From Aliikangiella sp965214955 (lineage in GTDB: Bacteria; Pseudomonadota; Gammaproteobacteria; Enterobacterales; Kangiellaceae): a DNA stretch of 64,000 bases. Where the stretch lies: the NCBI GenBank assembly GCA_965214955.1, contig CBDCCU010000010.1, positions 186,001 to 250,000 of the forward strand, in the 5' to 3' direction. Numbering within the stretch: position 1 is the first letter of the stretch; each line of letters begins with the position of its first letter. Positions 8,979-17,812 of this stretch are shown piece after piece. The notes beneath the pieces were generated by a model. That model did no database searches and was not told where the DNA came from. It was given only the letters and a program-made list of their open reading frames with translations. The translations under genes and the position numbers were made by a program.

Positions 8979-10013
8979 CTAAGCACACGCAAGCTTTAAA
9001 TCAAAATTTTGCTTTTTAGCTAACACACCCCAAACTATTCGAGCCAGCTTATTGGCTAGTGCAACCACAACTTTGCAAGCATGCATCCGCTTTTTTAAGG
9101 CTTTCAACCAGCGACTTAACCGATCATCTTTTTTACCACACCAATTCAGCACCGTCCTGGCACCGTGAATAAGTAGTAAACGTAACGTTTTGTTGCCTCG
9201 CTTAGTGATTTTTCCTAGGCGGCTAGTTTCACCGCTAGCATAGAGTGAAGGTGTTAGACCAATCCATGCCGCAAATTGTCGTCCATTTTTAAAGTTTCTC
9301 GGATCAGAAACAGCACCTAATATCGCTGCTGAAATGACTGGGCCAATACCAGGTATGGTGATCAACCTTTGATATTCTTCTTTGCTCTGAACTAATTGAT
9401 TTAACGCCAAAGCCACTTCTTCTGATTGTTTACTTAAGTCTTTTACATTGTCATACAAACGCTTAATAAAACTTCGGCTAACAGGGGTTAATTCATTGTC
9501 TGGATTCTCTAATTCATCTGGAACTGATTGCAGTAATGCTGGAATAGTTTTAGGAAAAACTAAGCCATATTCTGCAAGCAATCCTCTCAGTTGATTAACC
9601 ATGGCGCGCTTTGATTTGTTAAGCAGCTCTTTAACTTTATGCAACGACTGAATATCTTGTTGCTCTACACTTTTAAGACTAACAAATCTTATTTTGGGTC
9701 TAAATGCCGCTTCTCCAATAGCAACTGCGTCGTTATGATCATTCTTATTTCCAATCAAAAAAGGTTTAACAATAAAGGGAGGAATAAGCTCAACTTTATG
9801 TCCAAGCTTTTCAATTCTTCTTCCCCATGGATTAGAGCTATAACAGGCTTCCATAACAACCCGAGTAGGCTCAATTTGACTGAGTTGATAAACCAAATTT
9901 GAGCGCTTAACTTTTTTATTAAAAATAACATTTCTCTCGCTATTAAAGGCGCAAACCTGAAAAATATTTTTTGCTAAATCGATACTAACTAAGGTACATT
10001 TCATTTTGGTCAC
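8979..10013 (-). CDS. IS1111-group transposase (DEDD recombinase), copy A
   Basis: The 344-residue protein is identical to that of copy B. The N-terminal RuvC-like DEDD domain has Asp12 (SIDLAKN), Glu55 (VVMEAC), Asp92 and Asp95 (NKNDHND). A coiled-coil linker follows, then the Tnp20 domain with the helix-hairpin-helix IPGIGPVISAAILG (about 220-233) and the candidate nucleophile Ser260 in YASGE. Length is normal for the family. The enzyme recombines DNA under guidance of an RNA from the element's non-coding end. GGAG lies about eight bases upstream of the ATG at 10013, though the ATG at 10004 is also usable. Confidence 0.95.
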   Translation of the reverse strand: MTKMKCTLVSIDLAKNIFQVCAFNSERNVIFNKKVKRSNLVYQLSQIEPTRVVMEACYSSNPWGRRIEKLGHKVELIPPFIVKPFLIGNKNDHNDAVAIGEAAFRPKIRFVSLKSVEQQDIQSLHKVKELLNKSKRAMVNQLRGLLAEYGLVFPKTIPALLQSVPDELENPDNELTPVSRSFIKRLYDNVKDLSKQSEEVALALNQLVQSKEEYQRLITIPGIGPVISAAILGAVSDPRNFKNGRQFAAWIGLTPSLYASGETSRLGKITKRGNKTLRLLLIHGARTVLNWCGKKDDRLSRWLKALKKRMHACKVVVALANKLARIVWGVLAKKQNFDLKLACA

Positions 10014-10090
10014 TCCTGATTATTGAATTTGCTTGATTACTCTTTCAATATTGGCACATTGCGATGCCTATTGGGAGTGACCATCTCAAG

Positions 10091-10483
10091 CACCCATTTA
10101 AAAAATAATGCTACTCAATTCACAATAATCACAATAATCATTTTTTAATCTTAAAAACTTGTTATTTGTTATTGCAATTTGTTAAGTATTTGAGAGTAAA
10201 TTTTTTAAATTCCACACACTAACTACTTTCAGCCTTGCTGATTAGATTGGCTTTCTTTTTTGATTTATTTATCTAACAGTAAAGTCTTTGTGCAATGTTT
10301 TTTCTTTTGCATTAAGTTGATAAACTCACTTTGCCTAATCAACCCAGCTCAATATTATCCAGTTTCGTCTATGCCCAATAGTTTTGCCAGTGAGTTCATC
10401 TTCCTCACATAAAAAAGTCCGAAGACCTCAGCCAGATATGCAATAATAAAAATTGAGTCTAAGTCGATACTACTTACATTTCA
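10091..10483 (-). pseudogene. decayed RAYT unit (REP-associated transposase remnant)
   Basis: Next to IS copy A the sequence resembles the 3' arm of the RAYT units (CCATTTAAAAAATAATGC, then TCACAATAATCATTTTTTAATC). It is followed by the transposase 3' end (TTATCTAACAGTAAAGTC) and, after a large internal deletion, its 5' end (GAGTTCATCTTCCTCACATA, then TGAGTCTAAGTCGATACTA). About 330 bp remain of a unit of about 1240 bp. The remaining tip of the arm is on the far side of the IS at about 8611-8623. Confidence 0.75.
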
Positions 10484-10485
10484 GT

Positions 10486-11175
10486 TCATATTTTTAACTG
10501 GGCAATAAACTTTATTTTACTTTTTACGGCATCTAGTTCATTTTCATTATTGAGCATTCCAGCAAAGATATTCCATAAATCAGGGTTATTTAACAATAAA
10601 GCAAACTCATTTTTTAGATATTCTTTTAGTTCTAAGTCTTTTAGATCATAAATGATAAGCTCTATATTTTCTCCCTGCTCCAAAATAAAACAAATATCTT
10701 CAAAATCCCTTCCATAGTAGTCTCTTCCAGCTCGCCCCTTAAATGCTTCAAACTTGGTTCCCAAAAAGTAAGGAATTGAACAATACCTTACTTCCTGCTG
10801 AGAAGGCAGACGGTAGAGTTCAGAATTTTCCATTGCTTGTTTGTACCAGTAATTAGAAAAACCTAAAACGGACTCATCCAAAGGCATTACATCTACAATA
10901 ATATTATTTGGATCTCTAAACCGACAAATCGGCCCTTCCATTACATGCTGATAACCTTTTGCCCTCAGCTTTTCACAAAACTTGTGGTATTCAATTGTTG
11001 TAGCAATATCAACGATAACATCAACATCATCGGTCATTCTTATTTGATCATGCGCCATTTCTGGTACTAAAAAAACAACACTAGCACCTCCTACAAAAAC
11101 AACTTCTTTGGTCAATTCTTCCAAACCACTGGCTACAAGCTCAATCAAACCTAAAGTGTTATTTCGGCTCATCAT
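10486..11175 (-). CDS. nucleotidyltransferase, AbiEii-like toxin candidate
   Basis: The 229-residue product carries the two hallmarks of the DNA polymerase beta-like nucleotidyltransferase fold: GGAS at 29-32 and the acidic pair in TDDVDVIV at about 48-55 (D-x-D), followed by a third acidic candidate in NIIVDVMPL. AbiEii/MenT-type toxins of this fold add nucleotides to tRNA or other targets. The ATG overlaps the stop of the upstream wHTH gene by four bases (ATGA), and a second ATG follows at once. The pair has the architecture of a toxin-antitoxin or abortive-infection module. The target is unknown. Confidence 0.75.
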   Translation of the reverse strand: MMSRNNTLGLIELVASGLEELTKEVVFVGGASVVFLVPEMAHDQIRMTDDVDVIVDIATTIEYHKFCEKLRAKGYQHVMEGPICRFRDPNNIIVDVMPLDESVLGFSNYWYKQAMENSELYRLPSQQEVRYCSIPYFLGTKFEAFKGRAGRDYYGRDFEDICFILEQGENIELIIYDLKDLELKEYLKNEFALLLNNPDLWNIFAGMLNNENELDAVKSKIKFIAQLKI

Positions 11176-11741
11176 TTACTCATTAAATGCTCTTTAAGCA
11201 ATCGCTCCGCAATATTAACTTCTCGCCTTGAGCCTATCCGTAATATATCTAATAAAGCTAACGCTTTGTGAATATAGTGGTATTTAGCAGACGCATAAGG
11301 CACTGAAGGATAAATAGGGCTTATTAACTCTGCTTTAATGTCACTATCATTTCTATAATCAGTAGCCCATGCCACTCCAACCTCGGGAATAACCATTTCA
11401 CTTTCTATTAAGTTGCAGTTCCATGCAGTAGGAAACCCTCTACCATAACCTTCTTTTTCAACAGAATAAGCGTATTTAGCACCATAAAGCATCCATTCAG
11501 TCAGGTTGTGTTTATTGACTAAAACACCGTCTTTTGAAATAGAGAGCATTTTTACTTTGGCAAGCCTATTTACAGCTTTGCTAACCTCACCAACACTAAC
11601 ACCACATTCTGTGGATACATACCTATATGATATTTTAACTTCCCAAGGCTCAGTCTCACCTTTTTTCACTCCTTCACCATTATTAATGAATGAGTTTATA
11701 GCGATGTATTGCAACAATATCAGCGTATCTTGGGGTTTCAT
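11172..11741 (-). CDS. winged-helix regulator, antitoxin candidate
   Basis: A 189-residue protein whose first 75 residues fit a winged helix (YVSTECGVSVGEVSKAVNRL as recognition region), followed by an unrecognised C-terminal domain. It is the first gene of a two-gene unit, coupled by a 4-bp overlap to the nucleotidyltransferase. AbiEi-type antitoxins likewise combine an N-terminal winged helix, which represses the operon, with a C-terminal neutralising domain, so this is the likely antitoxin and autorepressor. The function is inferred from fold and context only. Confidence 0.65.
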   Translation of the reverse strand: MKPQDTLILLQYIAINSFINNGEGVKKGETEPWEVKISYRYVSTECGVSVGEVSKAVNRLAKVKMLSISKDGVLVNKHNLTEWMLYGAKYAYSVEKEGYGRGFPTAWNCNLIESEMVIPEVGVAWATDYRNDSDIKAELISPIYPSVPYASAKYHYIHKALALLDILRIGSRREVNIAERLLKEHLMSK

Positions 11742-12208
11742 TTAAGGGTTTCTTGTTTCCAAACAAGAAACGATATTGAACAAAATGATTGCAAATGTCA
11801 ATAGTTTGTAGCTAGTTACTCATAGCATTTACAAAGCGTTGTGTGATATTTAACCTTAAAATAGAGAGTTAATTTATATAAAGCACAACAACCTTAAGCA
11901 ATTAGCTTTGGTTGCTAAATGCAAAAATCTGAATGTTAAATTTAGAACTTAGAATTCAATCAGTTTTTTATAATCTCTGCCTACGAACTAGATTAAACAG
12001 CCTGTTCGGGTATATAAAAACAGAAAGTTTTTAATTTTATTTTTTCCATTTCTATTTAGTGATTTCATTATTACTCTTTTAACTAGGATCTGTTATTCCC
12101 TACCCTACTCATTACTATTCTTGTAAAAATCCTGTATATTTATTTGGCATTTAAAACAAGAATAACGCTAAAGATAAACTAGCATCTACGATTAATGAGG
12201 AAAAAACC
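11742..12208. other. 467-bp intergenic region between divergent genes
   Basis: AT-rich, with no frame I can support. It contains the promoter regions of the wHTH operon and of the Xre-type gene. Near its start is the inverted pair GTTTCTTGTTT and AAACAAGAAAC (11750-11772), a likely operator for the wHTH protein. Near its end is the leader CCTGTATATT...AAGAATAACGC, shared with the paralogous locus upstream of 6118. Confidence 0.5.
11750..11772. promoter_or_regulatory. palindromic operator candidate of wHTH/nucleotidyltransferase operon
   Basis: Nine bases upstream of the wHTH start codon is the inverted repeat GTTTCTTGTTT / AAACAAGAAAC, separated by one base (CC around the centre). Its position right at the translation start fits autorepression by the winged-helix protein. 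No footprint or second copy is visible. Confidence 0.55.
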
Positions 12209-12643
12209 ATGAAGTTTGGTCACTACTTACAAAATTGTCGCAATAAGCTTGAATGGACTCAACCAGAAGCGGCTTTAAAGATCGGCGTTGAACAGTCTCA
12301 TTTATCTAGCTTAGAATCAGGTCAATCTTATCCTTCCGAAGCCGTTTTTGAGAAGTTAGTTGAAGTGTATAAAATAGATATTAATATGCTCTACGATAAA
12401 ATCTCTTCAACCGATCTTTCAAAACTTAAAGAGTTTAAGCAAGTTAGCACTATTGCTGCGAAAAAAGATCAACTTAAAACAACAGCCACCCGCAGCTGGC
12501 TACTTATGGGTTTTATTATGCTGTTGATAGGAGGAACTCTTTTAGTGATTGCTTGGCCTTCAAGGCAGTGGCTTCTAGCTCCTACATTTATGTTGTTATT
12601 TAGTTCGTTTGCTTGTTTTTATATCAGCCGCCGGTGGAGTTAA
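12209..12643 (+). CDS. Xre-type HTH protein with two C-terminal membrane helices
   Basis: The 144-residue protein has an N-terminal HTH_3 domain (about 5-62; WTQPEAALKIGVEQSHLSSL as helix-turn-helix), a basic linker, then two membrane helices (SWLLMGFIMLLIGGTLLVIA and WLLAPTFMLLFSSFACFYI) and a basic end RRWS. It is thus a membrane-anchored DNA-binding protein. GAGG precedes the ATG. Two damaged paralogues lie at 6118-6488 and 21844-21942. The target and signal are unknown. Confidence 0.85.
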   Translation: MKFGHYLQNCRNKLEWTQPEAALKIGVEQSHLSSLESGQSYPSEAVFEKLVEVYKIDINMLYDKISSTDLSKLKEFKQVSTIAAKKDQLKTTATRSWLLMGFIMLLIGGTLLVIAWPSRQWLLAPTFMLLFSSFACFYISRRWS

Positions 12644-12693
12644 TACTGAGCGGCATAGTCAATAAAAAAGAGCTTGCAAGAAAGGTATAAAGA

Positions 12694-13761
12694 TTATTTT
12701 GCCCAACTAAACAAAAACGCTGTACCTAGTTTGTTATCAGATTTAACTTCAATTGACTGCTCAAGGTTGTCGAGTATCTTTTTTACAATAGACAACCCCA
12801 TGCCACTCCCTTCTACTTCATCTCTTGGTTTTAATGTTTTAAAAAGCTCAAATATTTTCTTATGATACTTTAAGTCAATATCTGGACCATCGCTGGCAAC
12901 AGAAAAAATATAGCGGTTATTAACTAGCTGACAGCCAATTTTAATTATTCCTTTTGGTTTGTGATGATGTTTAATTGCATTATCAATTAAGTGAGTAAAA
13001 ACAATTTCAATGTGTGTTGCGTGTGTTTTAAAGTTAGGTAGATTTTCATCACAAATTAATTCAAATGACTTGTCAGTTTTTATGGATTGAAAAATACTGT
13101 TAACCAACTCTTTGGTATTAACCAACTTTATACTATCTTCTATACTTCCTACCCTTGAATAAGCTAATAAACCTTCAAGCAAACCATTCAATCGTAACGT
13201 TCGACTTTTTAATAAGCTTAGATTTTCTTTTATTTCATCATTAGCAAATGGTTCAACATCTTCAATTATCCAGTCTGACAATTGAACAATTCCTCGCATA
13301 GGTGCTTTTAAATCATGTGAAGCAACATAAATAAAGTCATCTAGCTCTTGTTGGCTTTTTTCTAATTTATTGCTTAATTCAACGTATTTTTGTTGCTTAA
13401 TAATAGAAACTACAATCTTTTTATCGCCATTATTATCAACGCTGGTTAAAGACAGTTTAACTGATTTTTTTTGCTTGTCTTTTGCTATATACGCAATAAT
13501 TTCAATCACTTGTGCTTTGCTTTGTTTTGAATTATTAACTAATTGATTAACATTTTCGTAGTAAACCGCTGTATCTTTTGGTGTGATTAACTGTTCAATA
13601 TTTTTACCAATAACGGTTTCTTTTTTACAGTCTAAAAGCTCTAGTGCTTGTTGATTAGCTTGTTCAACAAAGCCATCACAATTAGAAATCAACATGGCAC
13701 ACGGCGAGGCATTAAACACCTGATAAAAATAAGATTGCTCATTTGAATTAGCTAAATTCAT
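12694..13761 (-). CDS. PAS-domain sensor histidine kinase
   Basis: The 355-residue cytoplasmic protein has an N-terminal PAS domain (about 10-120), a short coiled coil, the HisKA domain with phosphoacceptor His149 in YVASHDLKAPMRGI, and a HATPase_c domain (N box around LIDNAIKHH, G boxes SDGPDIDL and GSGMGLSIVKKILD). It has no membrane segment, so it senses an internal signal or a partner. It lies 12 bp downstream of the REC-GGDEF-EAL gene on the same strand. It belongs to the family with phytochrome-like kinase cores often paired with single-domain or c-di-GMP regulators. Confidence 0.9.
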   Translation of the reverse strand: MNLANSNEQSYFYQVFNASPCAMLISNCDGFVEQANQQALELLDCKKETVIGKNIEQLITPKDTAVYYENVNQLVNNSKQSKAQVIEIIAYIAKDKQKKSVKLSLTSVDNNGDKKIVVSIIKQQKYVELSNKLEKSQQELDDFIYVASHDLKAPMRGIVQLSDWIIEDVEPFANDEIKENLSLLKSRTLRLNGLLEGLLAYSRVGSIEDSIKLVNTKELVNSIFQSIKTDKSFELICDENLPNFKTHATHIEIVFTHLIDNAIKHHHKPKGIIKIGCQLVNNRYIFSVASDGPDIDLKYHKKIFELFKTLKPRDEVEGSGMGLSIVKKILDNLEQSIEVKSDNKLGTAFLFSWAK

Positions 13762-13773
13762 CGTTCTAATACT

Positions 13774-15477
13774 TTACTGCGGATTGATAAAATGATTAAC
13801 AACTTGTTGATAAGGCATTGGCTTTGCAAAATAAAAGCCTTGCGCATTTTTAACTTGTAAATTATTGCATAAATCGGCATGTAGTTTATTTTCTACACCT
13901 TCTGCAACAAGGTTTAGCTGCAAAACCTTTGCCATAGAAACAACACCTTCAACCAACATTATATTTTTACTATCTAGCTTATTTTTGGGCATTAAGCTTT
14001 TATCTATTTTTAATGTGGTAATCGGGTAGTTTTTTAAATGAGATAAAGAAGAAAAGCCTGTACCAAAATCATCCAAGGCAATATGACAACCCATTGAGTG
14101 GAGTTTTGAAATAATTGTTTTTATCTTATTAGTATCTTCAAACAAAACGGTCTCAGTTAATTCAATATCTAATAAATGGGGGGCAACTTTATATTGACAT
14201 AAATACTGCTGAAGTTTTTCTAAAAAAAATTCATCATGCAACTGAATGGGAGAAACATTAATTGCCATACGAAATTGTTTTTTGCTTTGTTTATTCCACT
14301 CAGCCAAAGATTTTATCGACTCTTTTGCTACCCACAATCCAATTGGCGTAATTTGCTGAGTTTCTTCGGCAATATTAATAAACTTATTAGGTGCTCGTAT
14401 TTCATCGTTAATCTTCCAGCGAAGTAATGCCTCAAAGCCTTTTACCTCTCCACTAGCAGGATTAACCACGGGTTGAAAAAACAGTTTAAATTGCTCTTTA
14501 GCTAGCGCACTTTTAAGCTCCGATTCTAGCTTTACTCGATTTAAAAATTTATTTTGCATTTCTTCTTCAAAAAAACACACCTGATTACGGCCTATTTTTT
14601 TTGCTCTATACATTGCGATATCGGCATACTTAAATAACGATTCACTACTATCTCCATTATCAGGATGCAGTGCAACGCCAATACTCACTGTGGCATTAAT
14701 GCTAGTATTTTCAATCTCTATCGGTGATTGCATAGATTCAATGATACGACGCGCAACAAGATTTGCATGATTACTAGATTCAAGATTACTCAAGGTAATG
14801 GCAAATTCATCGCCACCTAGCCGAGCAAAAATTTCATTGCCACGTAAACAGTTTTTAATTTTATCAACCGTTTTTTTTAGTAGTTGATCACCAATATCAT
14901 GACCAAAGGTATCATTAACCACTTTAAAGTTATCTAAATCGAGTAATAATAATGCTAGCTTATGTTTTTTTCTTCGGTTGTTGGTGAGCGACTGCTTTAA
15001 TGTTTCATCAAAAAAATAGCGATTAGGAAGGCCTGTTAAAGCATCAGTTTCTGCTAAGATTTTAACTTTTTGGTAGGTATGATAAAGCTTTTTTTCTAGT
15101 TCAAAACGGGTGGTTGCGTGTTGGATAGCTCTTCGTAAACGGTTTTCGGTAAGCTCCGACTTCACTAAAAAATCTTGTGCGCCAGCCTCAATACATTTCA
15201 TTGCTAGCTCTTCATCTTCTGAGCTACTCATCATTACAATTGCGGTACTGGTATCTTTAGGCTCGTTGCGAATTTCAACAATCATTTCAATGCCATCACG
15301 CTGAGGCATTCGGTAATCTAGCAATACAACATCAAAGTCGTTTTTTGCATAAATATCCAAACCTTCATCAACCGTTAAAGCTTCGGTTATTGCAACTTGT
15401 AAATTACTTTTTGCCAGTGTTCGCCTAATGGCTATGCGATCTAATTTATCATCATCAACAACTAATACGTTCATCAT
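13774..15477 (-). CDS. response regulator with GGDEF and EAL domains
   Basis: The 567-residue protein has a receiver domain with the phosphoacceptor Asp54 (VVLLDYRMP), a GGDEF domain with intact GGDEF at 221-225, and an EAL domain starting with FEALLRW at about 348-354 and DDFGTGFSSL further on. The usual RxxD inhibitory site is RGNE here. Both catalytic signatures for making and degrading c-di-GMP are intact. It is the first gene of a two-gene unit with the kinase, which probably phosphorylates it. Two ATG codons in tandem open the frame (15477 and 15474). Confidence 0.93.
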   Translation of the reverse strand: MMNVLVVDDDKLDRIAIRRTLAKSNLQVAITEALTVDEGLDIYAKNDFDVVLLDYRMPQRDGIEMIVEIRNEPKDTSTAIVMMSSSEDEELAMKCIEAGAQDFLVKSELTENRLRRAIQHATTRFELEKKLYHTYQKVKILAETDALTGLPNRYFFDETLKQSLTNNRRKKHKLALLLLDLDNFKVVNDTFGHDIGDQLLKKTVDKIKNCLRGNEIFARLGGDEFAITLSNLESSNHANLVARRIIESMQSPIEIENTSINATVSIGVALHPDNGDSSESLFKYADIAMYRAKKIGRNQVCFFEEEMQNKFLNRVKLESELKSALAKEQFKLFFQPVVNPASGEVKGFEALLRWKINDEIRAPNKFINIAEETQQITPIGLWVAKESIKSLAEWNKQSKKQFRMAINVSPIQLHDEFFLEKLQQYLCQYKVAPHLLDIELTETVLFEDTNKIKTIISKLHSMGCHIALDDFGTGFSSLSHLKNYPITTLKIDKSLMPKNKLDSKNIMLVEGVVSMAKVLQLNLVAEGVENKLHADLCNNLQVKNAQGFYFAKPMPYQQVVNHFINPQ

Positions 15478-15707
15478 CTACCAACTACTTACTAATAGAT
15501 TATTGAAAGTAAATCTTATAAAGCTTACTTTCATTTTTACACCCCTGTTGACATTTTTAAATAAAATCAATCAATTAAACTAACAATTGTAAAATTAATA
15601 TCAACGTAAGCTTATTTAGTATAGTAGAGATAGCAAATATCACATTATTTTTAGAGGGTTAAATGGAGATAAAAGAAGAGCAATATTTGGTAACAAGTTA
15701 AAAAAAC

Positions 15708-15980
15708 TTACCATTGCCACCACTCGCCTTGAATTCCAACAGTCCAACCAAAAGTGTCATCGGCAAAAACATCACCACCTATTTGTCCTCTAAACTCATC
15801 ATCCCAAGCTGCCACGGTTACAAAAAGTCTCAGTACAGGGCGAGACCAGTAACCAGGTTTTGTTCCTAATTGCAGTGCAGCGCTTAATTTAGTTAAACCG
15901 CCACTAACATTTTCATTAGAAACATAGTCGTGCCCAAGTTCAAACACAAAGCTAAAGTGTTCAGTTTTAGATATGTTAGT
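15708..15980 (-). pseudogene. maltoporin (lamB) C-terminal remnant
   Basis: About 90 codons in frame give the end of a LamB-type porin: EHFSFVFELGHDYVSNEN, then GTKPGYWSRPVLRLFVTVAA (family: SFWSRPELRLFVTY), then GGDVFADDTFGWTVGIQGEW and a terminal aromatic residue. The rest of the gene is absent: the homology ends exactly where the LysR gene stop codon begins. A deletion has joined the two. The 230 bp downstream (15478-15707) contain nothing I recognise. Confidence 0.75.
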
Positions 15981-16888
15981 TACTTAAGCTGCTGCTGCAA
16001 AAACTCAAGAAAGACTTTTGTTTTGGCAGGCATGACTCGTCCACTGGGAATGAGTGCGTTAATTGGTGGACCTTGAATTGCCATGTCAGGAAACAACTCT
16101 ACAATTTCTTCCGAACCTATTAACCGGCCTAATGCCTTATCATAGACCTGCCCGATCCCTAAACCAGATTCAATAGCATCGATTAAAGTCCTGCCGTCAT
16201 TAAATAAAGCTAAAGGTGTTGGTGTTACTTCTATTTTTGAGCCAGTACTTTCTTGAAACTGCCAAGGTCTTACTTTCCCTGTTGGCATACGAAACATCAA
16301 CAAGTCATGCTCCCTTAATTCACTTAGATTTTTCGGTTTGCCACGGCGTAAAAAGTATTCCGGTGATGCACATAATACCCGCTTAACATGGCAGAGTTTT
16401 TTTGCAATAAAGCTACTATCATCTAATTCCCCAATTCTGACCACAATATCCCATTCACCTTTAATTGCATTATCAAAACGGTCACTCAATGACAGTTCAA
16501 CGGTAACTTTGGGGTAATTTTGAGTGAAGTCTTTTAAGGCGCAGACAATATTACGGCCGATACCTATCGGTAAATTTACTCTTAACCGTCCAGCCGGCTC
16601 ATCTTTTCTAGCATCCAGTAGCAACTTAGCATCATTGATAGTTTCAATGGCATGCTTAGCGGCTTCAAGAAAAATCTTGCCTTCCTCAGTTAAACGTACC
16701 GAGCGGGTTGTTCGGTTAAAAAGTTTGAGACCAAGTTCAGCTTCTAGTTTTTTAACGGCTTTACCTGTTCCTGATTTGGTCGAATTTAATTGCTCAGCAG
16801 CCAAAGTAAAACTGCCATATTCAGCAACAGCTATGAAGGCGACAATTTCATTTAACAGTGCTTTTTGAAACATTAATTGTATCCTCAA
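15980..16888 (-). CDS. LysR-family transcriptional regulator
   Basis: A 302-residue protein with an N-terminal winged helix (FVAVAEYGSFTLAAEQLNST, about 20-40) and the LysR substrate-binding domain. The start could be M1 or a Met five residues in (MFQKALLNEIVAF). It is divergent from the peroxiredoxin-like gene with 155 bp between them, so that gene is the likely target. The replaced downstream neighbour is a porin remnant. The effector cannot be told from the sequence. Confidence 0.88.
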   Translation of the reverse strand: MRIQLMFQKALLNEIVAFIAVAEYGSFTLAAEQLNSTKSGTGKAVKKLEAELGLKLFNRTTRSVRLTEEGKIFLEAAKHAIETINDAKLLLDARKDEPAGRLRVNLPIGIGRNIVCALKDFTQNYPKVTVELSLSDRFDNAIKGEWDIVVRIGELDDSSFIAKKLCHVKRVLCASPEYFLRRGKPKNLSELREHDLLMFRMPTGKVRPWQFQESTGSKIEVTPTPLALFNDGRTLIDAIESGLGIGQVYDKALGRLIGSEEIVELFPDMAIQGPPINALIPSGRVMPAKTKVFLEFLQQQLK

Positions 16889-17043
16889 TTGATACTATAA
16901 GTTTCAATTTAACATGTTTATTGATTTATTTGTATCTAATAGACTGAGCTCATTGGTTTAAGACAGACATTTCTTTTTTAAGCTTTTAAGAAATCTCACT
17001 TAACCATAACATTTTTAGATTCATATTTTAGAGGATTAAGAAC

Positions 17044-17703
17044 ATGACATTACAAGCTCAATTAAACACTTTTAAAGAGCAGTTTAAAAAACAAGCGCCT
17101 GAAGCAGCCTTTAAAGCTTTTGCACAATCAACCCAAGACTTAATTGCAACGGGTCAAGCAGAACAAGCATTAAGTGTTGGCGCACAAGCACCTGAATTTA
17201 ACTTAACCGATGCTGATGGTAATGAAGTAGTACTAAAAGACTTGCTTGCTTCAGGCCCTGTTGTTTTAAGTTTTTATCGTGGTGTTTGGTGTCCGTATTG
17301 CAACATTGAATTACAAGCGCTAGAAAAAGCTCATGAGGCAATCAAAGCGAAAGGTGCAACCTTAGTGGCAATTTCAATGCAAGGCGCTGCTGATAGCCGT
17401 AAATCACAACGCGATAACAACCTTAGCTTTCCTATTCTCACTGATAAAGCAGGAGAATTAGCCAACAAGCTAGGTATTCGCTGGCAGGTACAAGATTACG
17501 TAATTGAATTCAAGAAAATGTTCAACGTGGTATTGCCGAATATTCATAGTGACGGTCAGTGGAACTTACCTATGCCAGCACGTTATGTCATCGACACTAA
17601 TGGCACCATTGCTTATGCAGAAGTAAACCCTGATTACACTCAACGCCCAGAGCCAAGTGATTTATTTCCCGTATTGGATGAACTGGCAGCCGTTAACGCT
17701 TAA
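17044..17703 (+). CDS. peroxiredoxin-like AhpC/TSA family protein
   Basis: A 219-residue thioredoxin-fold protein. An N-terminal helical part of about 45 residues precedes the fold; the active site is YRGVWCPYC at 78-86, with Cys83 and Cys86 in a CxxC arrangement resembling thioredoxin more than typical 2-Cys peroxiredoxins. It has no signal peptide. It probably reduces peroxides or disulfides. GAGGATTAAGAAC lies before the ATG, and a divergent LysR gene is the likely regulator. Confidence 0.88.
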   Translation: MTLQAQLNTFKEQFKKQAPEAAFKAFAQSTQDLIATGQAEQALSVGAQAPEFNLTDADGNEVVLKDLLASGPVVLSFYRGVWCPYCNIELQALEKAHEAIKAKGATLVAISMQGAADSRKSQRDNNLSFPILTDKAGELANKLGIRWQVQDYVIEFKKMFNVVLPNIHSDGQWNLPMPARYVIDTNGTIAYAEVNPDYTQRPEPSDLFPVLDELAAVNA

Positions 17704-17713
17704 TAGCGACAAA

Positions 17714-17745
17714 CCCAATAGCAACCAATTTAAGTTGCTATTGGG
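17714..17745. terminator. hairpin after peroxiredoxin-like gene
   Basis: A perfect 12-bp stem CCCAATAGCAAC / GTTGCTATTGGG with an 8-base loop lies 11 bp after the stop codon. There is no T-run on the plus strand, so it is a transcript-stabilising hairpin or a weak terminator. Confidence 0.6.
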
Positions 17746-17812
17746 GAATATGCCTGCTCTCCTTCAAGATGTAACACTTGTCATTAAACACCAGTCGTTA
17801 TATTGTTGTCGG

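Larger units (their letters stand above)
8624..10090 (-). mobile_element. IS1111-group (IS110 family) element, copy A
   Basis: The element is 1467 bp and looks identical to copy B at 29934-31400 in the opposite orientation. In transposase orientation it runs from CTTGAGATGG (at 10090) to GACCATATA (at 8624), with subterminal perfect 12-bp inverted repeats ATGGTCACTCCC / GGGAGTGACCAT, as in the IS1111 group. Both ends are flanked by the dinucleotide TG (CA on the plus strand at 8622-8623 and 10091-10092). Removing the element rebuilds ATGGGTGTCCTTATC, the 3' tip of a decayed RAYT unit. No longer target duplication is present. Confidence 0.93.

Noticed and set aside
13774..15477. Degenerate GGDEF or EAL
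   Set aside because: Both motifs are intact (GGDEF, EALLRW, DDFGTGFSS), so no loss of activity is claimed.
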